Positions 12,567 to 20,130 of a stretch of DNA of 20,130 bases are shown here, piece by piece. The notes beneath the pieces were generated by a model. It was not told the origin of the DNA, made no database searches, and saw nothing but the letters and a program-made list of their open reading frames with translations. The position numbers and the translations under genes were made by a program. Source of the stretch: JAZDFP01 sp043801445 (GTDB taxonomy: Bacteria > Planctomycetota > MHYJ01 > JACQXL01). The stretch covers positions 1 through 20,130 of the forward strand of contig JAZDMB010000007.1 in the NCBI GenBank assembly GCA_043801445.1, in the 5' to 3' direction. Positions within the stretch are counted from its first letter, which is position 1. Each line of letters starts with the position of its first letter.

Positions 12567-14012
12567 ATGCAATTAAATAAAATAACTGATTATCTTTGGG
12601 AAATACCTAAAACTGCCCAGGAATGTATGAATGTTCCGGGCAGAATCTATGCATCAGAAAAACTATTAAAAATGGTGGGTGAAGATAAAAGCCCGCAACA
12701 GGTGGCGAATGTGGCTTGCCTGCCCGGTATCGTGGGTTATTCTTTGGCAATGCCTGATATCCACTGGGGTTATGGATTTCCCATCGGCGGAGTTGCGGCT
12801 TTTGATATTGAACACGATGGCGTTATTTCACCGGGCGGAGTCGGGTATGATATAAATTGCGGCGTAAGGTTGATGAGGACCAATCTTTTCGTAAAGGATA
12901 TCCAGCCCAGATTGAAAGAAATACTTTCTGCTTTTTATAGCGTAATACCTTCAGGTATAGGTTCATCAGGCGCCATAGCAAAGTTAAATTCGAATGAAGA
13001 ACGCCGGCTTTTGACCGAAGGCGCACGCTGGGCGATTGAAAAAGGTTACGGCAATAAAGAAGACCTCGAGCATATTGAAGATAACGGAGTGATTAATAAT
13101 GCCGACCCTTCAATCTTAAGCGATACGGCTATTAAACGCGGACTGGCACAGGTCGGAACGCTCGGCTCAGGTAATCATTTTCTTGAAATAGATAAGGTGG
13201 TAGAAATATACCGCCCTGATATTGCCCGTGTTTTTGGATTGGAAATGGATGGTATTGTCATTCAGGTTCATTCCGGTTCGCGTGGATTAGGATATCAGGT
13301 ATGCGATGATTATGTAAGAAAATTATTGAAGGCTTCTCAAAAATATGGAATCAAATTACCGGACCGGCAACTTGCTTCAGCACCCGTTAAATCAGAAGAA
13401 GGCCGGGAATATCTTTCGGCAATGGCTTGTGCGGCTAATTATGCCTGGGTTAATCGTCAGGTTATTATGCATCTTGCGAATGAATCATTAATAAAGTCTC
13501 TAAAAATGACGCCGCGTGATGTCGGCATACAACTTATTTATGATGTCTGTCATAATATTGCTAAGATAGAAGAACATATTGTTGATGGTAGAAAGATAAA
13601 GGTTTGTGTGCATCGTAAAGGTGCAACTCGCGCCTTTCCACCGCACCATCCGTTAGTGCCAAAAGATTATCAGGAAATCGGTCAGCCGGTTTTAGTGCCC
13701 GGTGATATGGGTAGGAGTTCATTTCTTTGCGTCGGGACCGAAGAGGCGATGAAACGAACTTTCGGAAGCACCTGTCACGGTGCGGGACGGGTGGCAAGCC
13801 GTTCGGCAATGATAAGAGCAACCAGAGGCAGAAATCTCTATAAAGAAATGGAATCTATGGGCGTAATTGTTATGACCAAGACCCACGAATCTATGGCTGA
13901 AGAGATACCTGAGGCTTATAAAGATGTTGAAGATGTCGTGGATGTAATGGAATTAGCCGGTATCAGCAAGAAAGTGGCAAAATTTAAGCCGCTCGGAGTA
14001 ATTAAGGGATGA
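12567..14012 (+). CDS. rtcB: RNA-splicing ligase RtcB
   Basis: 481 residues. Joins 2',3'-cyclic phosphate (or 3'-phosphate) and 5'-OH RNA ends using GTP and Mn2+. The metal ligands align by position with the archaeal enzyme: D95 and C98 in GVGYDINCGVR, H204 in GSGNHFLE, H235 in QVHSGSRGLG and H329 in DVCHN. The guanylylated histidine is H404 in STCHGAGR. HRKGATRAFPP (349-359) is also intact, and there is no intein. The length matches the archaeal type rather than the shorter E. coli protein, which fits the presence of archease at 7830. A DUF502 gene follows 13 bases downstream. The ribosome site before the ATG is weak. Confidence 0.96.
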   Translation: MQLNKITDYLWEIPKTAQECMNVPGRIYASEKLLKMVGEDKSPQQVANVACLPGIVGYSLAMPDIHWGYGFPIGGVAAFDIEHDGVISPGGVGYDINCGVRLMRTNLFVKDIQPRLKEILSAFYSVIPSGIGSSGAIAKLNSNEERRLLTEGARWAIEKGYGNKEDLEHIEDNGVINNADPSILSDTAIKRGLAQVGTLGSGNHFLEIDKVVEIYRPDIARVFGLEMDGIVIQVHSGSRGLGYQVCDDYVRKLLKASQKYGIKLPDRQLASAPVKSEEGREYLSAMACAANYAWVNRQVIMHLANESLIKSLKMTPRDVGIQLIYDVCHNIAKIEEHIVDGRKIKVCVHRKGATRAFPPHHPLVPKDYQEIGQPVLVPGDMGRSSFLCVGTEEAMKRTFGSTCHGAGRVASRSAMIRATRGRNLYKEMESMGVIVMTKTHESMAEEIPEAYKDVEDVVDVMELAGISKKVAKFKPLGVIKG

Positions 14013-14025
14013 AAGGATATTGATT

Positions 14026-14706
14026 ATGAATCTTAAAAGAATCTTTATTACTGGAATTATATTATTGTTACCGACTTTGATTACCATAGTTATTCTTACA
14101 ATAGCAATACAATTTTTGAATGGTTACATTGCCCAGCCTTTAGGAGGTCTGGCTTTATCCATATTGAATCTGGTCACAGATTTATCAATATTAAAAGAAC
14201 ATGCGGCACTTTTTAGGGCGCTCATTGGATTCCCGATAGCTTTATTGATAGTTATTTTCGTGGGATATTTAGCCACAATGTTAGGACGTTGGATATTTAT
14301 CGGTGTAGAAAAATATCTGCTTTTGAGAATACCTGTAGTAAGTCTTATTTATCCCTATGCCAAACAATTGATCGATACTTTTTTAAATAAGGATAAAAAG
14401 AGAGAGTTTAAATCTGTAGTCGCAGTAGAATATCCGCGTAAGGGGATTTATTCTATCGGATTTGTTACATCAGAGGGATTAAAAGATGTAAATACCAGTT
14501 TGGGAAAACAAACGGTCACTATTTTTATGCCCAGTTCGCCTACACCATTTACCGGCTGGACAATAATGGTTCCTAAAGAAGATATAATAAATATAAATAT
14601 GACTGTTGACGATGCGATTCGTTTTGTAGTTTCCGGTGGTATCCTGACCCCTAACGGGGCGATTAGCAAGGAAGTAGTCCATTCAGGGACGCTTTCGCAA
14701 CAATAA
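14026..14706 (+). CDS. DUF502 family membrane protein
   Basis: 226 residues from the ATG at 14026, with AAAGGA eight bases upstream. Two hydrophobic segments (about residues 5-30, FITGIILLLPTLITIVIL, and about 65-85, FPIALLIVIFVGYLATMLGR) are followed by a soluble part. Typical DUF502 elements are visible: IPVVSLIYPYAKQL, VVAVEYPRKGIYSIGFVT, VTIFMPSSPTPFTGWTIMVPKEDI, and the closing DDAIRFVVSGGIL. The function of the family is unknown. It probably shares a transcript with rtcB, although a functional link is not established. Confidence 0.87.
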   Translation: MNLKRIFITGIILLLPTLITIVILTIAIQFLNGYIAQPLGGLALSILNLVTDLSILKEHAALFRALIGFPIALLIVIFVGYLATMLGRWIFIGVEKYLLLRIPVVSLIYPYAKQLIDTFLNKDKKREFKSVVAVEYPRKGIYSIGFVTSEGLKDVNTSLGKQTVTIFMPSSPTPFTGWTIMVPKEDIININMTVDDAIRFVVSGGILTPNGAISKEVVHSGTLSQQ

Positions 14707-14796
14707 GAGAAACATCCAAAAAAGATTAACGGAGAGCATGAAGAAATAAAGAATAGAGATTAATAGTTGAATATTTTACTCTGCGTTAGTTTATCA

Positions 14797-14831
14797 CGCC
14801 TTCGGCGGGACCTCGCCTCGCTTCAGCGAGG
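14797..14831. terminator. Paired GC-rich hairpins between converging genes
   Basis: CGCCTTCGGCG (14797-14807) and CCTCGCTTCAGCGAGG (14816-14831, 6-bp stem) lie between the DUF502 gene and the converging TerC-family gene, two bases before the latter's stop. A bidirectional terminator is plausible, although the T-runs are weak; the hairpins may also belong to the palindromic repeat population of this genome. Confidence 0.5.
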
Positions 14832-14832
14832 G

Positions 14833-15750
14833 CTAGGCTTTCTTTGGCTTAATTAGAATTGATGCCAAAACGCAAATTATCAAGGTTAGGCAAATTATGC
14901 CCAGCGAAATATGGATAGGAATATGAATAAAATCAACCATGAGCATTTTAATCCCAATAAAGCCGAGGATAAAGGAAAGTCCATATTTAAGATAGTGAAG
15001 TTTTAACATAATTGCTGCCAGAAAAAAGTAAAGGGCACGTAGACCAAGGATTGCGAAAATATTTGATGTATAAACAATAAAGGGGTCTGTAGTAATACCT
15101 AAAATGGCCGGCACTGAATCAACCGCAAAAAGGATATCAGTGCTTTCGATAATAACTAAAACCACAATCAGCGGTGTGCCAACTAATTTACCACCGATTT
15201 TGGTAAAAAAGTGTTCGTTGTGATATTCATTTGTTAGGGGAACGAAGCGTTTGAATACCTTCAGAATAATATTCTTCTCCGGATGAACCTCTGTTTCTTT
15301 CTGATAGATTAATTTAACAGCGGTAATAATAAGAATGACTCCAAAGACGTACAATATCCAATGGAAAAGGCTGATTAATGCTACTCCAAGAGCAATGAAG
15401 ATTGCGCGAGTAATAACCGCGCCGATAATACCCCAACGAAGAACCCGCGGTTGGTATTCCGGCGCTACCTTAAAATAAGAGAAAATAACCAGAAACACAA
15501 AAAGGTTATCCAAACTTAATGATTTCTCAATAATAAAACCGGTAAAAAATTCCAGCCCTTTCTGGGAACCCATATAAAAGTAAATAACACCGTTGAAAAG
15601 TAATGCTAGCCCTACCCACAAAAGAGTCCATAATAATGACTCTTTGGCTGATACTACATGAACACGTCGTTGAAGAACGAAGAGGTCAAAAGAAAGTGCC
15701 ACAATCACTAACGCAGCAAACCCAAACCACCAACCAATATGAACTTGCAT
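14833..15750 (-). CDS. TerC/Alx family membrane transport protein
   Basis: 305 residues with about eight or nine hydrophobic segments. Conserved TerC features are the acidic intramembrane motifs ALSFDLFVL near the start, EKSLSLDNLFVFLVIF (residues of about 75-90) and VVLVIIESTDILFAVDSVPAIL, plus SNIFAILGLRALYFFLA. Family members such as Alx are linked to manganese export and metal or tellurite stress. The sequence before the start shows no recognisable manganese riboswitch. No ribosome site of quality is visible. It stands alone, convergent with the DUF502 gene and divergent from the acyl-CoA dehydrogenase gene. Confidence 0.9.
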   Translation of the reverse strand: MQVHIGWWFGFAALVIVALSFDLFVLQRRVHVVSAKESLLWTLLWVGLALLFNGVIYFYMGSQKGLEFFTGFIIEKSLSLDNLFVFLVIFSYFKVAPEYQPRVLRWGIIGAVITRAIFIALGVALISLFHWILYVFGVILIITAVKLIYQKETEVHPEKNIILKVFKRFVPLTNEYHNEHFFTKIGGKLVGTPLIVVLVIIESTDILFAVDSVPAILGITTDPFIVYTSNIFAILGLRALYFFLAAIMLKLHYLKYGLSFILGFIGIKMLMVDFIHIPIHISLGIICLTLIICVLASILIKPKKA

Positions 15751-16029
15751 AGCTTATTTTTTCTCTGTCCCATACGGGATTTGTTAAGATGTAGATTAGA
15801 TACTCTAAAGCATGTTTCTCTTTTTAGTTTTTCCGACAATTTAATGGGTCAATAAATTTTTTTCTTACTTATGCGATATTAGTTTTTCCGCATAGACAGT
15901 CAATATTTATTAGGTAATTATGAAAATGGCGTTAATAGAATTAGTACACTTTGTAATTGATATGAATAAATTATATGCGGTTAAAAACATTTGTATTTTC
16001 ACGGAATATAATCTTTTCTTTTCTGTTGA
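15751..16029. other. AT-rich divergent gap, no firm gene
   Basis: Between the TerC-family and acyl-CoA dehydrogenase genes. It is very AT-rich, as expected of a two-way promoter region, but no convincing -35/-10 pair stands out. A 42-codon frame (15920-16048, beginning MKMALIELVHF) exists with a poor ribosome site and runs into the following palindrome; I do not call it a gene. Confidence 0.4.
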
Positions 16030-16101
16030 CCCGATTAGAAATAAATGATACAAATTTAATGTTAATTGATAGTCGTTATAGATGATCTATTTCTAACGAG
16101 T
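16030..16101. repeat. CCCG-TTAGAA palindromic element upstream of the acyl-CoA dehydrogenase gene
   Basis: CCCGATTAGAAATAAATGAT (16030-16049) and the inverse ATGATCTATTTCTAACGAGT (16082-16101) match over most positions around a roughly 32-bp AT-rich middle. Size and ends resemble the in-frame unit within the CPBP gene at 5772-5849 (CCCGTTAGAA...TTCTAACGGG). Confidence 0.65.
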
Positions 16102-16134
16102 GAAGGTATCAGCTGTAAAAGAAAGAGGGGTTGA

Positions 16135-17274
16135 ATGGATTTTCGTTTAACCGAAGAGCAAAAGATGGTTCAGCAAACAATCAAAGAGTTTGCTGAAAGC
16201 GAGCTCAAACCTATTGCCGCAGAATCAGACCATTCCGGTTGTTTTCCTTCCGAAATCATTAAGCGTCTGGCTGAATTAGGATTTATGGGCATCCCATTCC
16301 CGGAGAAATATGGCGGTGCCGGATTAGATTATATTTCTTATGTTATTGCCATAGAAGAAATTTCGGTTGCCTGCGCTTCAACCGGTGTTATTGTTTCGGC
16401 TCATACTTCTTTGTGTTGCGACCCGATTTATTCTGCCGGAACAGAAGAACAAAAACAGAAATTTCTTGTTCCGCTGGCGAGTGGCAAAAAAATCGGATGT
16501 CTCGGCTTAACCGAATCTTCAGCCGGTTCGGATGCCGCTAACCTCAAGACCACCGCACAGCCGGACGGCGACTATTGGATTATAAACGGTTCCAAACTTT
16601 TCATTACTAACGGCGCCCAGGCTGATATTGCCGTGATAACCGCAATTACGGATAAATCTCAGGGGAACCGTGGTATTTCTGCTTTTATCGTAGAGAAAGG
16701 AACGCCAGGTTTTAAGGTTGGTAAAGTAGAGGAAAAATTAGGGATTAAGGCATCTTCTACATCGGAATTAATCTTTGAGGATTGCCGGATACCGAAAGAT
16801 AATCTGCTCGGTTCTTTGGGCGGCGGTTTTAAGATAGCCTTACAGACGCTTGATGGCGGAAGAATCGGCATCGCGGCACAAGCTGTAGGCATTGCCCGCG
16901 GCGCTCTTGAAGCATCCATAAAATATTCCAAAGAACGTATCCAGTTCAATCAATCAATTTCTAATTTTCAGGCGATTCAATGGATGATATCCGATATGGC
17001 GACAGGGATAGATGCAGCCAGACTCCTTGCCCTGCGAGCTGCTTATCTTAAGGTCAATAAAGAACGCTATACTACCCAAGCCGCAATGGCGAAATTATTT
17101 GCATCGGAAATGGCTACCGATGTTACTCATAAGGCAATCCAGATTTATGGCGGCTATGGCTACACTAAAGATTATCCAGTTGAGCGGTTCTATCGAGATG
17201 CCAGAATTACTGAAATTTACGAGGGAACTTCAGAAATTCAACGGTTGGTTATAGCAGCAAATTTATTGAAATAA
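16135..17274 (+). CDS. Acyl-CoA dehydrogenase (short-chain/butyryl type)
   Basis: 379 residues. FAD-dependent alpha,beta-dehydrogenation of acyl-CoA, passing electrons to electron-transfer flavoprotein. The start MDFRLTEEQKMVQQTIKEFAE and the signatures GCLGLTESSAGSDAANL (FAD/substrate), KLFITNGAQADI, and YGGYGYTKDYPVERFYRDARI are clear; the catalytic base is E363 in IYEGTSEIQR, the position used by short- and medium-chain enzymes. An AGAGGGG ribosome site lies four bases before the ATG. No etf, thiolase or hydratase genes are in the window, so the pathway (fatty acid or branched-chain amino acid breakdown) is open. The neighbouring ilvE may hint at the latter, but they are separated by a repeat element. 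Confidence 0.93.
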   Translation: MDFRLTEEQKMVQQTIKEFAESELKPIAAESDHSGCFPSEIIKRLAELGFMGIPFPEKYGGAGLDYISYVIAIEEISVACASTGVIVSAHTSLCCDPIYSAGTEEQKQKFLVPLASGKKIGCLGLTESSAGSDAANLKTTAQPDGDYWIINGSKLFITNGAQADIAVITAITDKSQGNRGISAFIVEKGTPGFKVGKVEEKLGIKASSTSELIFEDCRIPKDNLLGSLGGGFKIALQTLDGGRIGIAAQAVGIARGALEASIKYSKERIQFNQSISNFQAIQWMISDMATGIDAARLLALRAAYLKVNKERYTTQAAMAKLFASEMATDVTHKAIQIYGGYGYTKDYPVERFYRDARITEIYEGTSEIQRLVIAANLLK

Positions 17275-17299
17275 TACACGGTTATAGGTTTGTCATAGC

Positions 17300-17390
17300 A
17301 AACACGAATAGCACGAATAAAGCGAATTACTTGTGGTGAGCATCGCGAATCTATTTGTGGTATTCGTTCCATTCGTGAGATTTGTGTTTA
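17300..17390. repeat. ACGAAT-word palindromic element in the ilvE leader
   Basis: The left arm (17300-17330) has the words AAACACGAAT, AGCACGAATA and AAGCGAATTA; the right arm (17361-17390) has TATTCGTTCC, ATTCGTGAGA and TTTGTGTTTA, inverted and likewise spaced at 10 bp. The right arm ends a few bases before the ribosome site of ilvE. The same words bound GxxExxY copy 1 at 424-856, so this looks like the gene-less form of that element. Confidence 0.75.
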
Positions 17391-17408
17391 AAGGAAAGGA
17401 GAGAACAT

Positions 17409-18290
17409 ATGGGTCTTTGTATTTATCTTAATGGTGAATTTCACACCGGGCGTGAACAGGCTGTCGTTTCGGTGTATGACCATGGCTTCCTGTACGGTGA
17501 CGGTATTTTTGAAGGTATTCGTGCATATAATGGACGAATATTTAAACTTCAAGAACATATTAAAAGACTTTATCAATCAGCGCTTTCTATAATGTTGACC
17601 ATTCCATTCGGACCCGAAGAAATGGAAAAATTAGTAGTTGAAACCTGCAGGAAAACTGGCTTAAATGATTTGTATATCAGATTGGTTGTTTCCCGCGGCG
17701 TAGGTGATTTAGGACTTGACCCGCGGAAATGTCTAAAGCCTACTGTTGTTATTATGGCTGACAAAATCGCTCTTTATCCACCTGAGAAATATAAAAGCGG
17801 TATCAGCGTGATTACTTCATCTATCAGGCGTAATCGTCCCGATACGCTTAACCCGCAGATAAAATCATTGAACTACCTTAATAATATTCTGGCTAAAACG
17901 GAAACATTTAAATATGGAGCGGATGAAGCAATAATGCTTAATGACGAAGGGTATGTTTCCGAGGCGACTGCTGATAATGTTTTTATCATGAAGAATTCCC
18001 ATAAGTTATTCACCCCGCCTGCTTATCTGGGAATACTGGAAGGTATTACTCGCGGATGTGTAATAGATATTGCCAAAAATATGGGATACAAGGTTATTGA
18101 AGAACCGTTTACGGTCCACGATATCTATACGTGCGAGGAATGTTTCCTGACCGGTTCCGGCGCTGAACTTATTCCGGTCGTTGAAATTGATGATAGGGTT
18201 ATTGGAAATGGTCAACCGGGCAAACATTTCAATAAACTTTTATCAGATTACCAGAAACTAACACAAACCGAAGGCGTTAAAATATACTGA
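17409..18290 (+). CDS. ilvE: Branched-chain amino acid aminotransferase
   Basis: 293 residues of PLP fold type IV. Makes leucine, isoleucine and valine from their keto acids. Visible are YDHGFLYGDGIFEGIRAYNG (residues 23-42), the PLP lysine K152 in PQIKSLNYLNNILAK, the phosphate-binding EGYVSEATADNVF (180-192), LGILEGITRG, and ECFLTGSGAELIPVV. The start at 17409 is fixed by MGLCIYLNGEF and by an AAGGAGAG site upstream; an earlier in-frame ATG at 17382 lies in repeat sequence. D-amino acid transaminases share the fold, but the length and EGIRAY favour IlvE. A hairpin follows the stop, then the rRNA promoter. Confidence 0.93.
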   Translation: MGLCIYLNGEFHTGREQAVVSVYDHGFLYGDGIFEGIRAYNGRIFKLQEHIKRLYQSALSIMLTIPFGPEEMEKLVVETCRKTGLNDLYIRLVVSRGVGDLGLDPRKCLKPTVVIMADKIALYPPEKYKSGISVITSSIRRNRPDTLNPQIKSLNYLNNILAKTETFKYGADEAIMLNDEGYVSEATADNVFIMKNSHKLFTPPAYLGILEGITRGCVIDIAKNMGYKVIEEPFTVHDIYTCEECFLTGSGAELIPVVEIDDRVIGNGQPGKHFNKLLSDYQKLTQTEGVKIY

Positions 18291-18304
18291 GATTTTATAT
18301 GACA

Positions 18305-18323
18305 GCACTTATAATATAAGTGC
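18305..18323 (+). terminator. Hairpin after ilvE
   Basis: GCACTTATAATATAAGTGC has a perfect 8-bp stem with a 3-base loop, 14 bases after the ilvE stop. Only a short T-run follows, so termination is likely but not certain. Confidence 0.55.
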
Positions 18324-18391
18324 GTAATATTTCGTCGAATTTAAATTTATTGACGAGTTATAAAATATTTTTAGGAATTTTATATAAAATC

Positions 18392-18420
18392 TTGACATTA
18401 TTATAAATCTAATATATTAT
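18392..18420 (+). promoter_or_regulatory. Sigma70-type promoter of the rRNA operon
   Basis: TTGACA (18392-18397) and TATTAT (18415-18420) are separated by exactly 17 bases, about 145 bases before the 16S gene. The preceding sequence is very AT-rich, like an UP element. This is the best promoter match in the window. Confidence 0.75.
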
Positions 18421-18426
18421 TATCAA

Positions 18427-18441
18427 CCCCTTTAGAAGGGG
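18427..18441 (+). other. Hairpin at the start of the rRNA leader
   Basis: CCCCTTTAGAAGGGG (6-bp stem, 3-base loop) begins about 7 bases after the -10 box, thus at or near the transcript's 5' end. Its role is unknown; it may stabilise the leader. Confidence 0.45.
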
Positions 18442-18473
18442 TATTATATTACGGATATTATTTTGCAATAAAT

Positions 18474-18483
18474 TGCTCTTTGA
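18474..18483 (+). promoter_or_regulatory. boxA antitermination site
   Basis: TGCTCTTTGA matches the bacterial boxA (TGCTCTTTAA) bound by NusB-NusE (S10) for rRNA antitermination. It lies in the expected place, between promoter and 16S. Confidence 0.75.
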
Positions 18484-18564
18484 AAAATAGACAGCCAAGG
18501 AGTGAGGCTGAGAAGAATTTTAGCCTAAATAATTTAGGTCAAATTTAACAATTAATTTGAATTG

Positions 18565-20123
<1,559 letters not shown>

Positions 20124-20130
20124 TAAGGTG

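Noticed and set aside
14705..15822. 11-bp inverted repeat AAGAGAAACAT flanking the TerC-family gene
   Set aside because: A match this short over more than 1 kb is expected by chance many times in a 20-kb window, and the flanks share nothing else.
15751..15850. yybP-ykoY manganese riboswitch upstream of the TerC-family gene
   Set aside because: This family often has one, but the conserved loops are not visible here.
15920..16048. 42-codon open frame starting MKMALIELVHF
   Set aside because: Poor ribosome site, AT-rich context, no recognisable family, and its end lies inside a palindromic repeat.

Overview
The window suggests a bacterium from an uncultivated, AT-rich lineage with a lipid A-type outer membrane, probably Planctomycetota-like (Brocadiia-like). 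The 16S rRNA at the right end has the Planctomycetota-style GAGCGAAACCC and GGGGCTCGCAC stretches, and an LpxL-type acyltransferase gene is present. The phylum is inferred from memory of signature sequences and is moderate confidence only. Almost everything is housekeeping metabolism, but an unusual number of short palindromic or word-repeat elements sit between genes and inside them.

Layout. 1-445 (-): the C-terminal two thirds of trpC, visibly richer in GC than its surroundings and cut off at its 5' side by an element carrying a GxxExxY-family PD-(D/E)XK nuclease gene (446-817). 906-2797 (+): pentose-phosphate pair rpe and tal. 2798-3239: a second GxxExxY gene enclosed by 19-bp inverted repeats, followed by an empty relative of the same element (3270-3363). 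3370-5472 (+): Cas4-like nuclease, small membrane protein and lipid A-type acyltransferase, translationally overlapping. 5570-7008 (-): CPBP protease and a DUF366 protein. 7170-7739 (-): HEAT-repeat exported protein. 7830-8255 (+): archease. 8294-12253 (-): hom, metB-like and lysC, transcribed in the order lysC, metB, hom, a route from aspartate to homoserine and cystathionine. 12567-14706 (+): rtcB RNA ligase (the partner of archease) and a DUF502 membrane protein. 14833-15750 (-): TerC-family membrane protein. 16135-18290 (+): acyl-CoA dehydrogenase and ilvE. 18392-20123 (+): strong rRNA promoter, leader with boxA, and a complete 16S rRNA gene; the rest of the rRNA operon lies outside.

The main novelty is the repeat system. 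At least seven families of palindromic or short-period word repeats occur. They abut start codons, overlap stop codons, and in several cases sit in frame inside genes (the CPBP protease, lysC, the DUF366 gene, the C-terminus of rpe, the N-terminus of the lpxL-like gene). This resembles the in-frame Rickettsia palindromic elements in principle, but the sequences are different. Both GxxExxY nuclease genes lie inside such inverted-repeat units, so I propose, as a hypothesis, that the GxxExxY nuclease and these palindromes form one mobile system. A second notable point is a compensatory C505-G526 pair in the 530-loop pseudoknot of the 16S rRNA, which also breaks the match to the common 515F primer.
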